From Anisakis pegreffii (taxonomy: Eukaryota; Nematoda; Chromadorea; Rhabditida; Anisakidae): a stretch of DNA of 64,000 bases. The translations under genes and the position numbers were made by a program. How positions within the stretch are numbered: position 1 is the stretch's first letter; the number at the start of each line of letters is the position of its first letter. This document shows, piece by piece, positions 1 through 13,100 of the stretch. The stretch spans positions 1 to 64,000 of the forward strand of contig JAPYMA010000098.1 in NCBI GenBank assembly GCA_035041965.1, in the 5' to 3' direction. The notes below the pieces were generated by a model. The model saw only the letters and a list, made by a program, of their open reading frames with translations, was not told where the DNA came from and ran no database searches.

Positions 1-3000
1 TCACATTCCCGTTTGATCAGTATAGATCAATAGAGGCTATACATAACTACAGAAATTTCAGTTCGATGTATTCAAGCTCACTGTCTTCTCAGCTTTGCCG
101 GGAAACATATCACATTTTATACACCGTTCGATTAAGCAGAATCTCATCTTTCTAACGGTGGAATGCCGGCTTGAAAATTTTCAGTTTTCGAGGAGATATA
201 GGAATTTTTGTGATCCTAATTAATGGAAATTTGAGTTTGATGATGTATTCAAGCTCACTGTCTTCTCAGCTTTGCCCGGAAACATATCACAATTTATACA
301 CCGTTCGATTGAGCAGAATCTCTTCTTTCTATCGGTGAAATGCCGTCTTGAAAATTTCCAGTTTGCGAGGAGATATATTAATTTTTGTGATGTTATTCGG
401 TTAAAGACATTCAAGCCTACCGTACCCTCAGCTTTGACCAGTAACATATCCATATCTTCACACCAGTCGATCAAGCAGAATCTCTGGATAAAGAAAATCA
501 TATACTTTGCCGAGCGATTCTGCTTGGTCAAGGAGATCTAGCTATTTTTTAAAGCTACCTCAACTAGCGCTGAGTTGCTCCTTCACATTCCCGTTTGATC
601 AGTATAGATCAATAGAGGCTATACATAACTACAGAAATTTCAGTTCGATGTATTCAAGCTCACTGTCTTCTCAGCTTTGCCGGGAAACATATCACATTTT
701 ATACACCGTTCGATTAAGCAGAATCTCATCTTTCTAACGGTGGAATGCCGGCTTGAAAATTTTCAGTTTTCGAGGAGATATAGGAATTTTTGTGATCCTA
801 ATTAATGGAAATTTGAGTTTGATGATGTATTCAAGCTCACTGTCTTCTCAGCTTTGCCCGGAAACATATCACAATTTATACACCGTTCGATTAAGCAGAA
901 TCTCTTCTTTCTATCGGTGAAATGCCGTCTTGAAATTTTCCAGTTTGCGAGGAGATATATTAATTTTTGTGATGTTATTCGGTTAAAGACATTCAAGCCT
1001 ACCGTACCCTCAGCTTTGACCAGTAACATATCCATATCTTCACACCAGTCGATCAAGCAGAATCTCTGGATAAAGAAAATCATATACTTTGCCGAGCGAT
1101 TCTGCTTTGTTGAGGAGATCTAGCTATTTTTTAAAGCTACCTCAACTAGCGCTGAGTTGCTCCTTCACATTCCCGTTTGATCACTATAGATCAATAGAGG
1201 CTATACATAACTATAGAAATTTCAGTTTGATGTATTCAAGCTCACTGTCTTCTCAGCTTTGCCCGGAAACATATCACATTTTATACACCGTTCGATTAAG
1301 CAGAATCTCTTCTTTCTAACGGTGAAATGCTGGCTTGAAAATTTCCAGTTTTCGAGGAGATATAGGAATTTTTGTGATCCTAATTAATGGAAATTTGAGT
1401 TTGATGATGTATTCAAGCTCACTGTCTTCTCAGCTTTGCCCGGAAACATATCACAATTTATACACCGTTCGATTAAGCAGAATCTCTTCTTTCTAACGGT
1501 GGAATGCCGGCTTGAAAATTTCCAGTTTTCGAGGAGATATAGGAATTTTTGTGATCCTAATTAATGGAAATTTGAGTTTGATGATGTATTCAAGCTCACT
1601 GTCTTCTCAGCTTTGCCCGGAAACATATCACAATTTATACACCGTTCGATTGAGCAGAATCTCTTCTTTCTAACGGTGAAATGCCGGCTTGAAAATTTCC
1701 AGTTTGCGAGGAGATATATTAATTTTTGTGATGTTATTCGGTTAAAGACATTCAAGCCTACCGTACCCTCAGCTTTGACCAGTAACATATCCATATCTTC
1801 ACACCAGTCGATCAAGCAGAATCTCTGGATAAAGAAAATCATATATTTTGCCGAGCGATTCTGCTTTGTTGAGGAGATCTAGCTATTTTTTAAAGCTACC
1901 TCAACTAGCGCTGAGTTGCTCATTCACATTCCCGTTTGATCACTATAGATCAATAGAGGCTATACATAACTATAGAAATTTCAGTTTGATGTATTCAAGC
2001 TCACCGTCTTCTCAGCTTTGCCCGGAAACATATCACAATTTATACATCGTTCGATTGAGCAGAATCTCTTCTTTCTAACGGTGAAATGATGGCTTGAAAA
2101 TTTCCAGTTTGCGAGGAGATATATTAATTTTTGTGATGTTATTCGGTTAAAGACATTCAAGCCTACCGTACCCTCAGCTTTGACCAGTAACATATCCATA
2201 TCTTCACACCAGTCGATCAAGCAGAATCTCTGGATAAAGAAAATCATATATTTTGCCGAGCGATTCTGCTTTGTTGAGGAGATCTAGCTATTTTTTAAAG
2301 CTACCTCAACTAGCGCTGAGTTGCTCATTCACATTCCCGTTTGATCACTATAGATCAATAGAGGCTATACATAACTACAGAAATTTCAGTTTGATGTATT
2401 CAAGCTCACCGTCTTCTCAGCTTTGCCCGGAAACATATCACAATTTATACACCGTTCGATTGAGCAGAATCTCTTCTTTCTAACGGTGAAATGCTGGCTT
2501 GAAAATTTCCAGCTTGCGAGGAGATATAAGAATTTTTGTGATCCTAATTAATGGAAATTTGAGTTTGATGATGTATTCAAGCTCACTGTCTTCTCAGCTT
2601 TGCCCGGAAACATATCACATTTTATACACCGTTCGATTAAGCAGAATCTCATCTTTCTAACGGTGGAATGCCGGCTTGAAGATTTCCAGTTTTCGAGGAG
2701 ATATAGGAATTTTTGTGATCCTAATTAATGGAAATTTGAGTTTGATCATGTATTCAAGCTCACTGTCTTCTCAGCTTTGCCCGGAAACATATCACAATTT
2801 ATACACCGTTCGATTGAGCAGAATCTCTTCTTTCTATCGGTGAAATGCCGTCTTGAAAATTTCCAGTTTGCGAGGAGATATATTAATTTTTGTGATGTTA
2901 TTCGGTTAAAGACATTCAAGCCTACCGTACCCTCAGCTTTGACCAGTAACATATCCATATCTTCACACCAGTCGATCAAGCAGAATCTCTGGATAAAGAA

Positions 3001-3405
3001 AATCATATATTTTGCCGAGCGATTCTGCTTTGTTGAGGAGATCTAGCTATTTTTTAAAGCTACCTCAACTAGCGCTGAGTTGCTCATTCACATTCCCGTT
3101 TGATCAGTATAGATCAATTGAGAGGCTATACATAACTATAGAAATTTGAGTTTGATGTATTCAAGCTCACCGTCTCCTCAGCTTTGCCCGGAAGCATATC
3201 ATGATTTATACACCGTTCGACTGAGCAGAATCCATTCTTTGTAACGGTGAAATACAGGCTTAATAAATTTCCACTTTGCGAGGAGATATATTAATTTTTG
3301 TGATGCTATTCGGTTAAAGACATTCAAGCCTACCGTACCCTCAGCTTTGACCAGTAACATATCCATATCTTCACACCAATCGATCAAGCAGAATCTCTGG
3401 AAAGG
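1..3405. repeat. Complex satellite array with higher-order repeats
   Basis: The landmark gaggctatacataac recurs at 33, 615, 1197, 1956, 2361 and 3122, giving periods of 582, 582, 759, 405 and 761 bp. These fit 405 + n x 177 with n = 1, 1, 2, 0, 2 (the last has a 2-bp insertion), so copies gain or lose whole 177-bp submonomers. Each submonomer begins near tcaagctcactgtcttctc or its diverged form tcaagcctaccgtaccctc and carries a related agcagaatctc box. Copies are about 95% or more identical by eye. The final copy (3122-3405) is more diverged and ends in unique DNA; the array runs off the left edge. Open frames of about 90 codons recur on both strands in phase with the repeat. I treat them as by-products of the repeat rather than genes. 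Confidence 0.95.
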
Positions 3406-4049
3406 AAGAAGAAAAGTAATTTATTCGTGATGCCTTTGTGCAAGAGAATTTGAGTTTAACAATTCGATTCTATGCTGAATTTTTTTAGTAAGTTCTTATT
3501 AAGTGAACGTAACAATGTTGTATTAATAAAATGAATAATTTAGTTAGCTGACGTTCATATTCATTGGTTCAGCTTAATTGTAAAGTCTAAGTACCAGTTT
3601 TATGAAAGAAGTTGATGTAAAGGATGAGTTTAATAGAGAAAATGAAAGGATAGTTTCAGTTGTGTATGCTGCACTTCGTGCCGTCGAAATTGTTCAAGCT
3701 TGCTCACGCTTTATCAACATTTTATACTCTTGAAGATGCGCAAATGTGGTGTTGTGATCTCAAGTTATCAGCCAATTATCAATTCAATGATTTTTTTATC
3801 GTAAAAATAGCTTCAATGCAAATAGGTTAAAGTCAAGCGCTCTCGACCGAATGAAGCAAATGACGATCTTATGGCAATCAGTAGCTGACATGCCAGTTTC
3901 ATGCAGTTCGCATGGGCACACTCGATCACATGATCTGATTATCATGGAAAAAATTGATTGATATCAGAAGGTGGTTTGATCTTCAAGATGAAACGTTTAT
4001 TACATGCTGGAGGAGTGGTTCGCTCATTAGGCAGCCGTAACTAAATACA
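3406..4049. other. Unique AT-rich DNA, no gene seen
   Basis: This stretch lies between the satellite and the transposon remnant. It has no splice-linked open frame, RNA-like fold or repeat that I can recognise. Confidence 0.5.
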
Positions 4050-4262
4050 TGCTGGTCCAGAAAAAACTTTCACATTTTAAGTGTGATAAAATTCCATTGT
4101 AATGAACAATAAATAAAAATTTTTTTCTCCAACCCCATGCGTTTTGCAACTTATATCGGTCAAATGTTCACCGTTATTGTCGACACACTGTCGAAAACGT
4201 TCGCGAAAGTTTTCCATAACTCGATGCATCATTTCAGGTGGACTGGCTAGACTTTCTTGACT
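4050..4262 (-). mobile_element. 3' remnant of a Tc1/mariner-like DNA transposon
   Basis: The reverse strand reads an open tail from about 4250 to 4085 containing HRVMENFRERFRQCVDNNG, then HLTDI and a stop. This resembles the extreme C-terminal tail of Tc1/mariner-superfamily transposases, recalled from family knowledge and not searched. About 30 bp past the stop, the + strand segment ggtccagaaaaaactttcac (from about 4053) looks like a terminal inverted repeat of the kind these elements carry. No DDE/D catalytic core and no opposite inverted repeat were found, so the element is a truncated relic. Confidence 0.5.
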
Positions 4263-4317
4263 AACGACGTTTCAGTTGATCAAGAGACCAACGGCGATGC
4301 TTGTAAACTGTCGATTT

Positions 4318-4600
4318 TAAATTGTAAGATGTCAAAAGAGGAAATTATTTCCACCTTGAAGGTGAACGGCTACCTCAGAAGCTCATTCCTTGGTGAGCTT
4401 CTGTTTAAACATTTACAGTCAAATACAGAAGCAATATACGAGCGTGTCATTGACCGGCCAATTCGTATGTTCAAAGTGAATTTATATCACAGATTCTATG
4501 ATTAATATGCTAATAAATGGATATCATTTTATTTTTTCGTGCTACGATCCCGACAACTTACAGAAGCTGTTCACTTAAATTTTCGTGACTTTGGACTACT
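4318..4600 (+). repeat. Dispersed repeat, copy 1 of 2
   Basis: This segment and 8165-8435 share blocks such as gatgtcaaaagaggaaat, aaggtgaacggctacctcag and ttaatatgctaataaatgg in the same order and orientation. Copy 1 keeps a short open frame beginning MSKEEIISTLKVNGYL (inside an 82-codon frame, 4257-4505). Copy 2 has lost it through stops and indels. I cannot tell whether this is a decayed element or an internal part of a larger transposon, possibly the one whose end lies just upstream. Confidence 0.75.
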
Positions 4601-5339
4601 TGTCTAGTTATTTATTTATTCCTTTATCATTGTTCGAACCTTCACTAACACCTGTATGAACCGTTGTGGGATATTTTATTAGAAATGATGCTGATTTTGA
4701 ATCATATTGATATTGAGTAATGAGTTTCCAAATCCGATACTTTACACTATGACAATCCATATGAAATATTCTATATCCATTTGTTTTATACTACTCTGAA
4801 AGCATTTACTCATGCACTTTTTATTGTGGTTGCCTTGACTATACATAACATGAACACTGTGCTTTGCATACTTCTTGATTTGTTTAATAACATTTCGTAG
4901 TGCACGGTTGAGAGTTTGTGACTAGTCGTCACATATGTATCTGCCAATGAGCAAGCATTTAATGTTTTAATCAAATTTTTATATCTGCAGTAGCATCCAT
5001 CATCTCTTGTTTTCACATATTTACAAAAGAAATTATAAATTTTTATCTACAGTAGCTCTCAGTGATGGAATATCGAATTGACAACATTAAAAGATGAACG
5101 ACTCAAAAGTTCACATAAACAACTGTAGTGTCAAGCTGCAGTCTCCTGAATGTTTTTGCATGATATTTATAAATGATGAAAGATCATGATCCAATTCTAT
5201 TACTGTACTCGTACCATTCAAGCATAACAAAGTGAAACAAGCACATATTCTACGAATTATTATTTCGACTGTTGTAGCAGCAAAGGTTGGTAACATGAAT
5301 GCATACAAAGTTCACTGATTAAGAGGACAGAGCAACCAT
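4601..5339. other. AT-rich DNA, no gene seen
   Basis: Only short unsupported open frames occur here on either strand. No repeat or RNA gene was recognised. Confidence 0.4.
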
Positions 5340-6770
5340 CTTCAGCTAATCAGAATCGAAAAAGTAGTGAAAACAAAAACATCAAAAAAAACTTTTAACG
5401 ACGACCGAATCTCGCATTGCTCGAGAGGCATTTGTTAGATGAAACCAAAAAAAACTGACTGCCATTTCCTTTTCTCAGCTGATTTCTTTTCGGCGTCAAT
5501 TGTTGTCTCTGCAATCCTTCACGCCTTTCCACTGCAGGTTACGACAGTTTCGTTTTTTTTCGATTTTGATCAGATTATAAACAATGGCATGGGTAGACGA
5601 TTATTTCAAGACGAGGGACATTTGCACAACGAGCAGCATTATAATCACTTTTCGTCGCGCTTCGACAAACGGCTTGGTACGATTTATTTGCATTGGAAAG
5701 TTTGTTGCACTCAAACTGAAGAGTTGAGGATCGAATTCGATATCACACTGAAATATTTACATATTATCAGAAAAATGTAAAATCATCTCTGTGAATTAAT
5801 TCATCCAACGGATCACAGCCGAAGAATCATAGCAATGGAATTATCGGCAATGAATAACTATTATCGGCAATAATACTTACCGAAATGAGTTCAAGTTGTT
5901 TCAACTGCAAACGGCTGCATTCCCTTACCAACTGTAACACAAAAAACCATCACCTTCAGCTAATCAGAATCGAAAAAGTAGTCAAAACAAAAATTTCGAG
6001 AACAAAAAGCTTCATTTGCACTGGACAGTTTGTTGCACTCAAACTGAACAGTTGAAGATCGAATTCGATATCACACTGAAATAATTACTTATTCTTATTA
6101 TCAGAAAAATGTAAAATCATCCCCATGAAATAATTCATCATACAAATAAACTGCCGAGGAATCATAGCAATGGAATTATCGGCAAAGAATACTGATATAA
6201 ATCATTTGGATGAAACTGCTGAACAAATGATGTTCCCCCCTTCTTATTCTTCATCCTTACGACAATGTTAATTAACATGGTTGCTGTTTACGAGTTTGTT
6301 GCATGGAAACGATCACCACATAGAAACTTTCGACTTTTTAATTCGCGATGAATATCTTTGAAAACGGATATTATGTAATGCTTAAAATGCAATAAAATAT
6401 AACCCTTACCGAAATGAGTTCAAGTTGTTTTACTGCAAACGGCTGCATTCCCTTACCAACTGCAACACAATAAACCATAATTAATAGTAAACAACCTGAA
6501 ACCGAATGAAACCAACCCAAATGCATTCGCGTAAACTTTCATTTTTTTTCACTAACGAGAAGCAATGTATGAATAAATTATTACCAGGTCAAAACACCGA
6601 ATGCAAAATTTAAACGAGATTGCAGAATGTCCAGAGGTTATCTCATGATTATCCATCAAATTTGCAAAACAAGCATCAAGCTTATCTCAGGACAATTTAA
6701 GAGCACTACGCCAAATGGCTTATTACAGTTCATTTGCATTGGGGAAAGTTTGTTGCACTCAAATTGACGG
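5340..6770. repeat. Cluster of diverged local direct repeats
   Basis: Several blocks occur twice or more in the same order. The block cagctaatcagaatcgaaa is near 5344 and 5958. The block gtttgttgcactcaaactga is near 5700 and 6030, with a shorter third copy near 6748. The block gaaatgagttcaagttgttt is near 5882 and 6412. The pattern suggests an old tandem duplication of roughly 330-530 bp followed by indels. The 113-codon open frame at 5439-5780 overlaps it and has no coding signature I would trust. Confidence 0.7.
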
Positions 6771-8164
6771 ACTGAGAATCGAACAGAGTACAAAATGCAT
6801 GGAGAATTATAAATGAGAGCGAATCAGTGATACGGCTGAAGTGAATGAGAAAAAAAGCATGATGTAATGATAAACTGATGAAAAGGAACGAGAGCGGTAA
6901 GACATCATGAAAATTAAACATGAAAATCGTTTATAGACTGTGGGAGGAGAGTTGTATATGGAAGCATGAAAAGCGTGTGTGACTTCTGAATACGTCCTTC
7001 TACTATAAGTTACTCTCCTGTACTCAATCAACTCCACACATTCTATTCACAGTTTTCATTCCTGATTACAGTGATATCTCATCACTCTCGTACCTTGCTT
7101 GACTGATAACATTATAGTTCCATTATGGCATGACACTTTTCTCATTCACTTCAGACGTATCAATGATTCACTCTCATTTATAATTCTCATCGAATTCTTA
7201 ATTCTGTTCAGTTCATCACATCGCACTTTCAGTGCAGTTTGATTTCTACTAGAGATGGTATGTGCAAAACGATTCGCTACAACAAATGAAACAATTGAGA
7301 TGCATAATTATCAGATCCGATACAATCGTGAGATCTCACACAGTCCGAATCTCTCGATTCTCAATGAAGTTACCAGTGCACCACAATATAGCAAGGATTA
7401 GTGGACAGCAGTGCTATTATACAGACTGCATTCTTGCTAGAATGATTTTTCAGCAAAAATCACGTGAATAAATTTCTTCAATCCAATATAAATCCCTCTA
7501 ACGATGTGCTTGTCACAACCAATGCTTCGAGATTTATGGATCAGTACCTCCTTGAAGCGAATTATTGCGAATTTTTTCACAAAGTCAATAGAAATTCGAG
7601 AATTTTAAACTCTGTAGGTTTTAAAATGTCGTAATCCTTGGTATATTAAGCAGAGATGAACCGTTTACATCTTTGATTGAATCACGAAAGCTTTTTACAA
7701 AGGCGCATAACATATTGTTGAAATATCTGTTCACCATCGAAAGATTAGTAAAAATTGGAAAGCAGGAAGTTTGAGGCAGATATCCGCATTTTAATCGAAT
7801 TGAACGTGTATAGATGAGTTATGGTCTCATCGAAAGTTTCTTGACTGATGACTTCAGTGGTATAACCTTCATCGAAATGACACAGATCCATATTAAAGTT
7901 TCTTAAATTTCTTCGTAATCTTGAACCGACAACGACGAACAAACACATCATTTGCAGTCGCAAATAATCTCATATTACTAGTCTACGGCTAACTATTGAG
8001 AGGAGTCCTTGTACTTATTGAAGCGCAGTGTTGAACACGGCTCTATAATTAAAGATGCAGCAATCTGTACCAAATAAGTACTGAGTGAATTTGCATATCA
8101 CTGAATTGTTCTCGATCATCAAATGAGCACTGATTTTCCTAGATATTGCATTTGATTTGAATTC
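6771..8164. other. AT-rich intergenic DNA, no gene seen
   Basis: There are scattered open frames of 60-76 codons on both strands, with no splice-phase continuity and no recognisable motif. Confidence 0.4.
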
Positions 8165-8435
8165 TAAGATGTCAAAAGAGGAAATCATTTCCATGTTCAA
8201 GGTGAACGGCTACCTCAGTCGTTAGCGAGCTTTTGTTTAAACATGATACAGTCAAATACAGAAGTCGTGCAATATACGAGCATGTCATTCACGGGCCGAA
8301 CACAATTCCTGTGCGCACTGTGAATTTATGTCGCAGCTTCCATGATTAATATGCTAATAAATGGATATCATTTTATTTTTTCGTGCTACGATCCAGACTA
8401 CTTACAGATCCTGTTCACTTAAATTTTCGTGACTT
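8165..8435 (+). repeat. Dispersed repeat, copy 2 of 2
   Basis: This is the diverged copy of 4318-4600. It starts at gatgtcaaaagaggaaat and ends in the shared block atggatatcattttatttt followed by the cgtgctacgatcc segment. Its internal open frame is broken soon after KVNGYL. Confidence 0.75.
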
Positions 8436-8439
8436 ATAA

Positions 8440-8810
8440 AATATATAATATTCTGAATCTAGAGGTTCTGCTGGTTCACACGTTTCCGGGCAAACCTGAG
8501 AAGACGGTTAGCTCGAAGACCGCAATCCGTCTATTGTCATATGAACGTATTGACTGCTCTATAGTGATCAATTTGTGTGAATAAGCGCGACTGCGCCATC
8601 TAATTGAGATTGGTCTAAGAAAATGGCTATATTTCCTCAGGAAAGCAAAATCGCTCAACAACATTTATATTTTTCTGAATGTGGAGATCCAGCTGGATGG
8701 ACTGATGCAGAAAAATTCACATGTTACTGGGCAAACTTGAGCTTACGGTAGCCTTGAATGTGGCACCCGAGATATTATTAACAAAATGCCTCTATCTCCT
8801 CAACTATGCC
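8440..8810 (-). repeat. Diverged, inverted satellite fragment
   Basis: The + strand holds blocks that match the reverse complement of the 1-3405 satellite: gtttccgggcaaacctgaga near 8487 and ttactgggcaaacttgagct near 8723. Each is followed by the counterpart of the next satellite block (ggttagctcgaa, ggtagccttgaatg). Two submonomers are visible at perhaps 70-75% identity, with other sequence between them. It is an old outlying piece of the same family. Confidence 0.65.
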
Positions 8811-9159
8811 AAATTGCTCATTGTGAGAGGAAAATTGTGACTTTGTTACATTCGTATGAGATATGTCCTTGTCACAATAGATAGTATAATATAGTGTTTT
8901 ACGTACGTCGTTAGCTTGCTTTTGTAGATTCTTGAGGTGTCACTATAATCGGGAAAGCTATAGGCATCCTCATCAGTGCTTGAACAATTTTATTTAAGTA
9001 CTGCTTAATCGCAAAATTACATAACTATCGTTTTGATTCATGTCTGAATTCAAATCCGACTGTAAGAACCCGGAACTAATTGCCAAACCCGTAGAATTAT
9101 TTTACCAGATTATTTCACACTTAGAACTGTATCAATTCCTCTTCAAATGAACTCACTCA

Positions 9160-9480
9160 TATTTATCCGTTTAACCCCGTGAACTTACTTCATCAACCTA
9201 TTCAGCAGCACCCAACACTACAAACACATTTCATTAACATGAATTAATGAGTAATTATTTAACCTGGTGGAATTTTTTTGAGCAACCATAATTACTCTGC
9301 ACAATACGCCTTCAGATTCGGTCCTAATGAACTTATAGTTGTTCCTCTGACCCTGTTGAATTTTTTTAGCAACTTTTGATAGCATCTGACTTCGCTCCGC
9401 ACAATACTTTTGTCAGTTCGCATTGCCATGAACTCATAATTAATTTTGAAACCTCGTGAAATGAAATCATTTTGCGAACC
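9160..9480. repeat. Degenerate tandem repeat
   Basis: About four diverged units of 90-130 bp each contain a cc-tgaa-tttttt-gcaac type core, then a gcacaatac block and a catgaactcata-like block (for example around 9264, 9352 and 9460). Identity between units is low and I see no coding frame. Confidence 0.45.
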
Positions 9481-10149
9481 TATTGAGCTTGCGGACGTTA
9501 CTGACGGATGCTAACACGTTGTAGCAATACTGAACATTCAGTTGCAGATGTTAGTTATTTCTGTGAAATTACCGATTCTTTTCGTTACTCTTCATTTTGC
9601 ATTGTAAGATGGCAGTTTTGCACATAGATACTCGCAATGATATCACGTCGGCAAACTTTTGTCGACAAACTGCACACATTTTTGTTCCGTGCGAGTGCAG
9701 TCAGCCTCGATAGCATTGAACTAAAAGAGCGCCCTAGTTCCCTGCATCTTTCACTAGCGGTGGCATAATGACCGATTATAGGAGCAATTCTATTTCTGCT
9801 TCATACATTGAAGGTATAATGAAAAACTCTCAATTAAACTGATTGTGAGTTCGAATTATGCTTTCAAAATGAGTATAATAAAACGTGGACGAGACCTTTA
9901 AACGTAATTTTTGCGTTTATTTTTAAACTTCTCATATTCATTACATTATTGTGCGATTTTTCATGCGAAATATTCGTTGTAAATTTTCGAGAGAATTACC
10001 GATTTTACACAGAAGTTAAAAGTTGAAATGTTTCACGTATATATTTTTAGATTATCAATTTGAACGTGACAGCCGTATACATATCCACGTTGATTGTTTG
10101 AAGACGAAGTAATAAATGGTAGTAACTGGAAAAGGAATTAATTAATAAT
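9481..10149. other. Upstream region of the MULE-derived gene
   Basis: This is AT-rich sequence with no convincing open frame. It must hold the promoter and 5' UTR of the gene starting at 10150, but I recognise no specific element. Confidence 0.4.
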
Positions 10150-13100
10150 ATGGAATCGATGACCAACGATAATAAACTGTAAGTGTATTTGTTTTGGAAA
10201 TTTCTTCAATCATTTTCCCTGATTCTTCATCTGTTTCCTCAGTTTCTATTGTATTATCAGAAAGGCAGTAGTGGAATAGGCAAAATAAATCAATGTCCTC
10301 CTTGAATGATCCCCTGCTACCGTTCGTTTTATGATATTCTAGACATCCTAATCAACACTCTTAAAAGTTAATCTGATTATTATGAAAAGCATTCTAACTT
10401 ACTACGTATATAACAGACGTAATTCGCAGTACCTTCCAAATTCAGAGACGCGAACGATTGACAGCATTCACGATTTCCAAGTCGCACCTATTACTTTAAG
10501 GCAGATACCGTCGTGGCAAAATTGAATTTATCCATTCCTTTAAAGTCCTTGGCACAAGCTTAATATGAGGTTTTTCTTTAAATATCGTTCCAAGCATGAC
10601 GTTTATTGCAGAATCGATGTGGTGCACAATACCGATGACTTCAGAGGGGTAGTTTACGATAATAAATTTTATGGTAACATATTGGAGATACCGTTTGATA
10701 TTATGCTAAGAGGAAAGGAGAGGTGAGAAACAGCTAATGACTTCTTTTCTCTTTTGCTGGATGGATTGAGATAGCTTTTTATGTACAACCGCTATGGTAA
10801 TGGGCCATTTTAGGAGTGTGGAAGGATGCGTATCAATGCCAAAAGTTAGCACGGATAGTGCAGGAGCATATTCGTTTTTGTTGGATACTCAGTTCATCAA
10901 TGAGAAGGACTGTTACGTGGATGCGTTCGGTAAGTTGAAGTTCAGAAACCGTTGAAACACAGGGGCATTGAACACTTTCTCGCGTTACTTTTCTCGTAAG
11001 ATGCGAAACGATAATAAAAAGGTATTGAAATGAGCTAAATTTCCATATCTCTACTTGCTTTCTTTCTCTCATTGTGTTTGCTACTTTGGGCTACTGTGAA
11101 GCCAGTATGGCGTCGGAAGCGTAGATTCAAACTTGTGCTCATGCGTTCAGGAAGGTGGAACAGCAAAACGATTAGAACGAAATTGAAACGATTTTATGTG
11201 GACGAGGACGGTAAGGCGGTGGGGAAACGAAATCACAATTATGTTGTTTCGAAGAAATATGGGCGACATCCCGATACAAATCCACCTTTCTCGCTGCGAA
11301 AATGTCTCTGGATAATTCATGATTCTCTGAATATGCCTGTGAATGGTGAGTTATTATATCTGTCAGAAAATCTGATTTGTGATCAACAAAGTTTAAAATT
11401 AATCAAATTTTGTTCTTCCAGGATTTGCTCTATTGTCGTATCGAGTTGACTGTACGTGTACAGTTATTATGAATCCTCATGGAAACGCCAAACAAGATAC
11501 GAGTAAACCGTATCTGCGAACGCTGCCATCAGCACTTGAGCGCATGGCCAATGAGTTGACATTCATGAAACCATCGTGTGTCAAAGAAAAGTTAGCCATC
11601 GAAAGAGGATTACTCGCAGGTGACAGCGAACAGGCTTTGGTAAGGAATCTCAATCAGCTCTATTGTCTGGGTCGACGAAAATCGAAAATTCAAAGTATGG
11701 ATGATGTGTTCAATATAATTCGCGTGAGTCATTATTTTTGGTGGACGAGAGAAAAACGAAAGATTCTTTTGGAAAAAATTTTTTGAAATATTTGAAAAAA
11801 AACTTTGGAACATCTCTTTTCTTGAGAGATTAGTGGATGAATGGCGTTTTGTTGAGGTTCGATGTTGATTGTGTTGTTTTTACAGAGTAAATCGGATTTT
11901 GTCAGATACGCCGAATTCGATGGTAATAATGAAAGGTTTTTTTGTGCCAATAAGTCAATGCTGGAGTCGTTTCGTTTGAGTTGTGTGTGCAGTGAGCAAA
12001 AAATAAGAGAACGCTTGGATATGTCAACTGCACCGAGTGATTTGTCGGATGAGGGAAGGCAACAGTTCTTCACCGATCCCCAACTCATCTCCTCTTCACT
12101 GTCACACTACTCACCGGCGTTCATCACTACGACACATCGAGTGGCTGATCTCTATGCTACCATTATAGCGTTCCGTCATCGATTCATCACCCCGAAAACG
12201 TTCGAATCTCCGCACGGAGCAGTGTGCGTTGCAGCGATTGCCTTCACTCGCTACAGAAATGTTGACGATTTTATGTATATCGGCATATGTTTGAGCCGAT
12301 TACTGCATATCAAAGAAAATGAACGTGTTCGATGCCTTGTCACGGATGTCGACGACGCAACTAAGGGATTGCGGGTAGCAACGATATTTCGACGTCCAAC
12401 AAGTCACTTATTATGCGAGCTTCATCTACGAAGGAACACCGAAACACTTCTCAACGGTCTTACACCCCACCAAAAGATGACTATCTTGGAAACGATATAC
12501 GGTTCAGAAGGTAATAACTCCGAAGAATTTCATTGTTCATTGTTTTTGTTAGTAATGCTCATTGCGTTTGACAAATGTACTATATTTGTTTAGGTTTGGT
12601 GGATTGCGTAAGCGAAGAGCATTTCATGCGAGGAATTCGTTCGCATCAAGAGCAATGGGATGAGGTTGCGCCTCAATTTACGAATAATTTTCTGGCCACT
12701 CAAGGAAAGCAGATATTACAAAGTCAGTTGCTCTTTTTCTTTGCGGATATTTTTTACTTACTCTTACTTTGAATGCGTGAATGTTGTGAGAATGAATTAG
12801 AAGTGGAAGAAGAGTTATATAAAAATTGAATCGTTTATTGTGTAGCAATTCAGGTTATCTGCTACCGCAACGCTTCCAAGCCGGAATAGGATATGGACGT
12901 GTTACGTCGAATACCGTCGAGAATTTCAATAGTTGGTTGATGGATTTCTTGGCTTCAAACAGCAGAAGAGGACTGAACGAGATGTTCTCTGAACTGGAAA
13001 TCATTTGTGAACGTAAGTCAAGTGCACATTGTCCGCCATATCGAATTTGATGTTTCTGTTATGCATCATCGAGCACTTCACTTATTCTAATCAGTTTATG

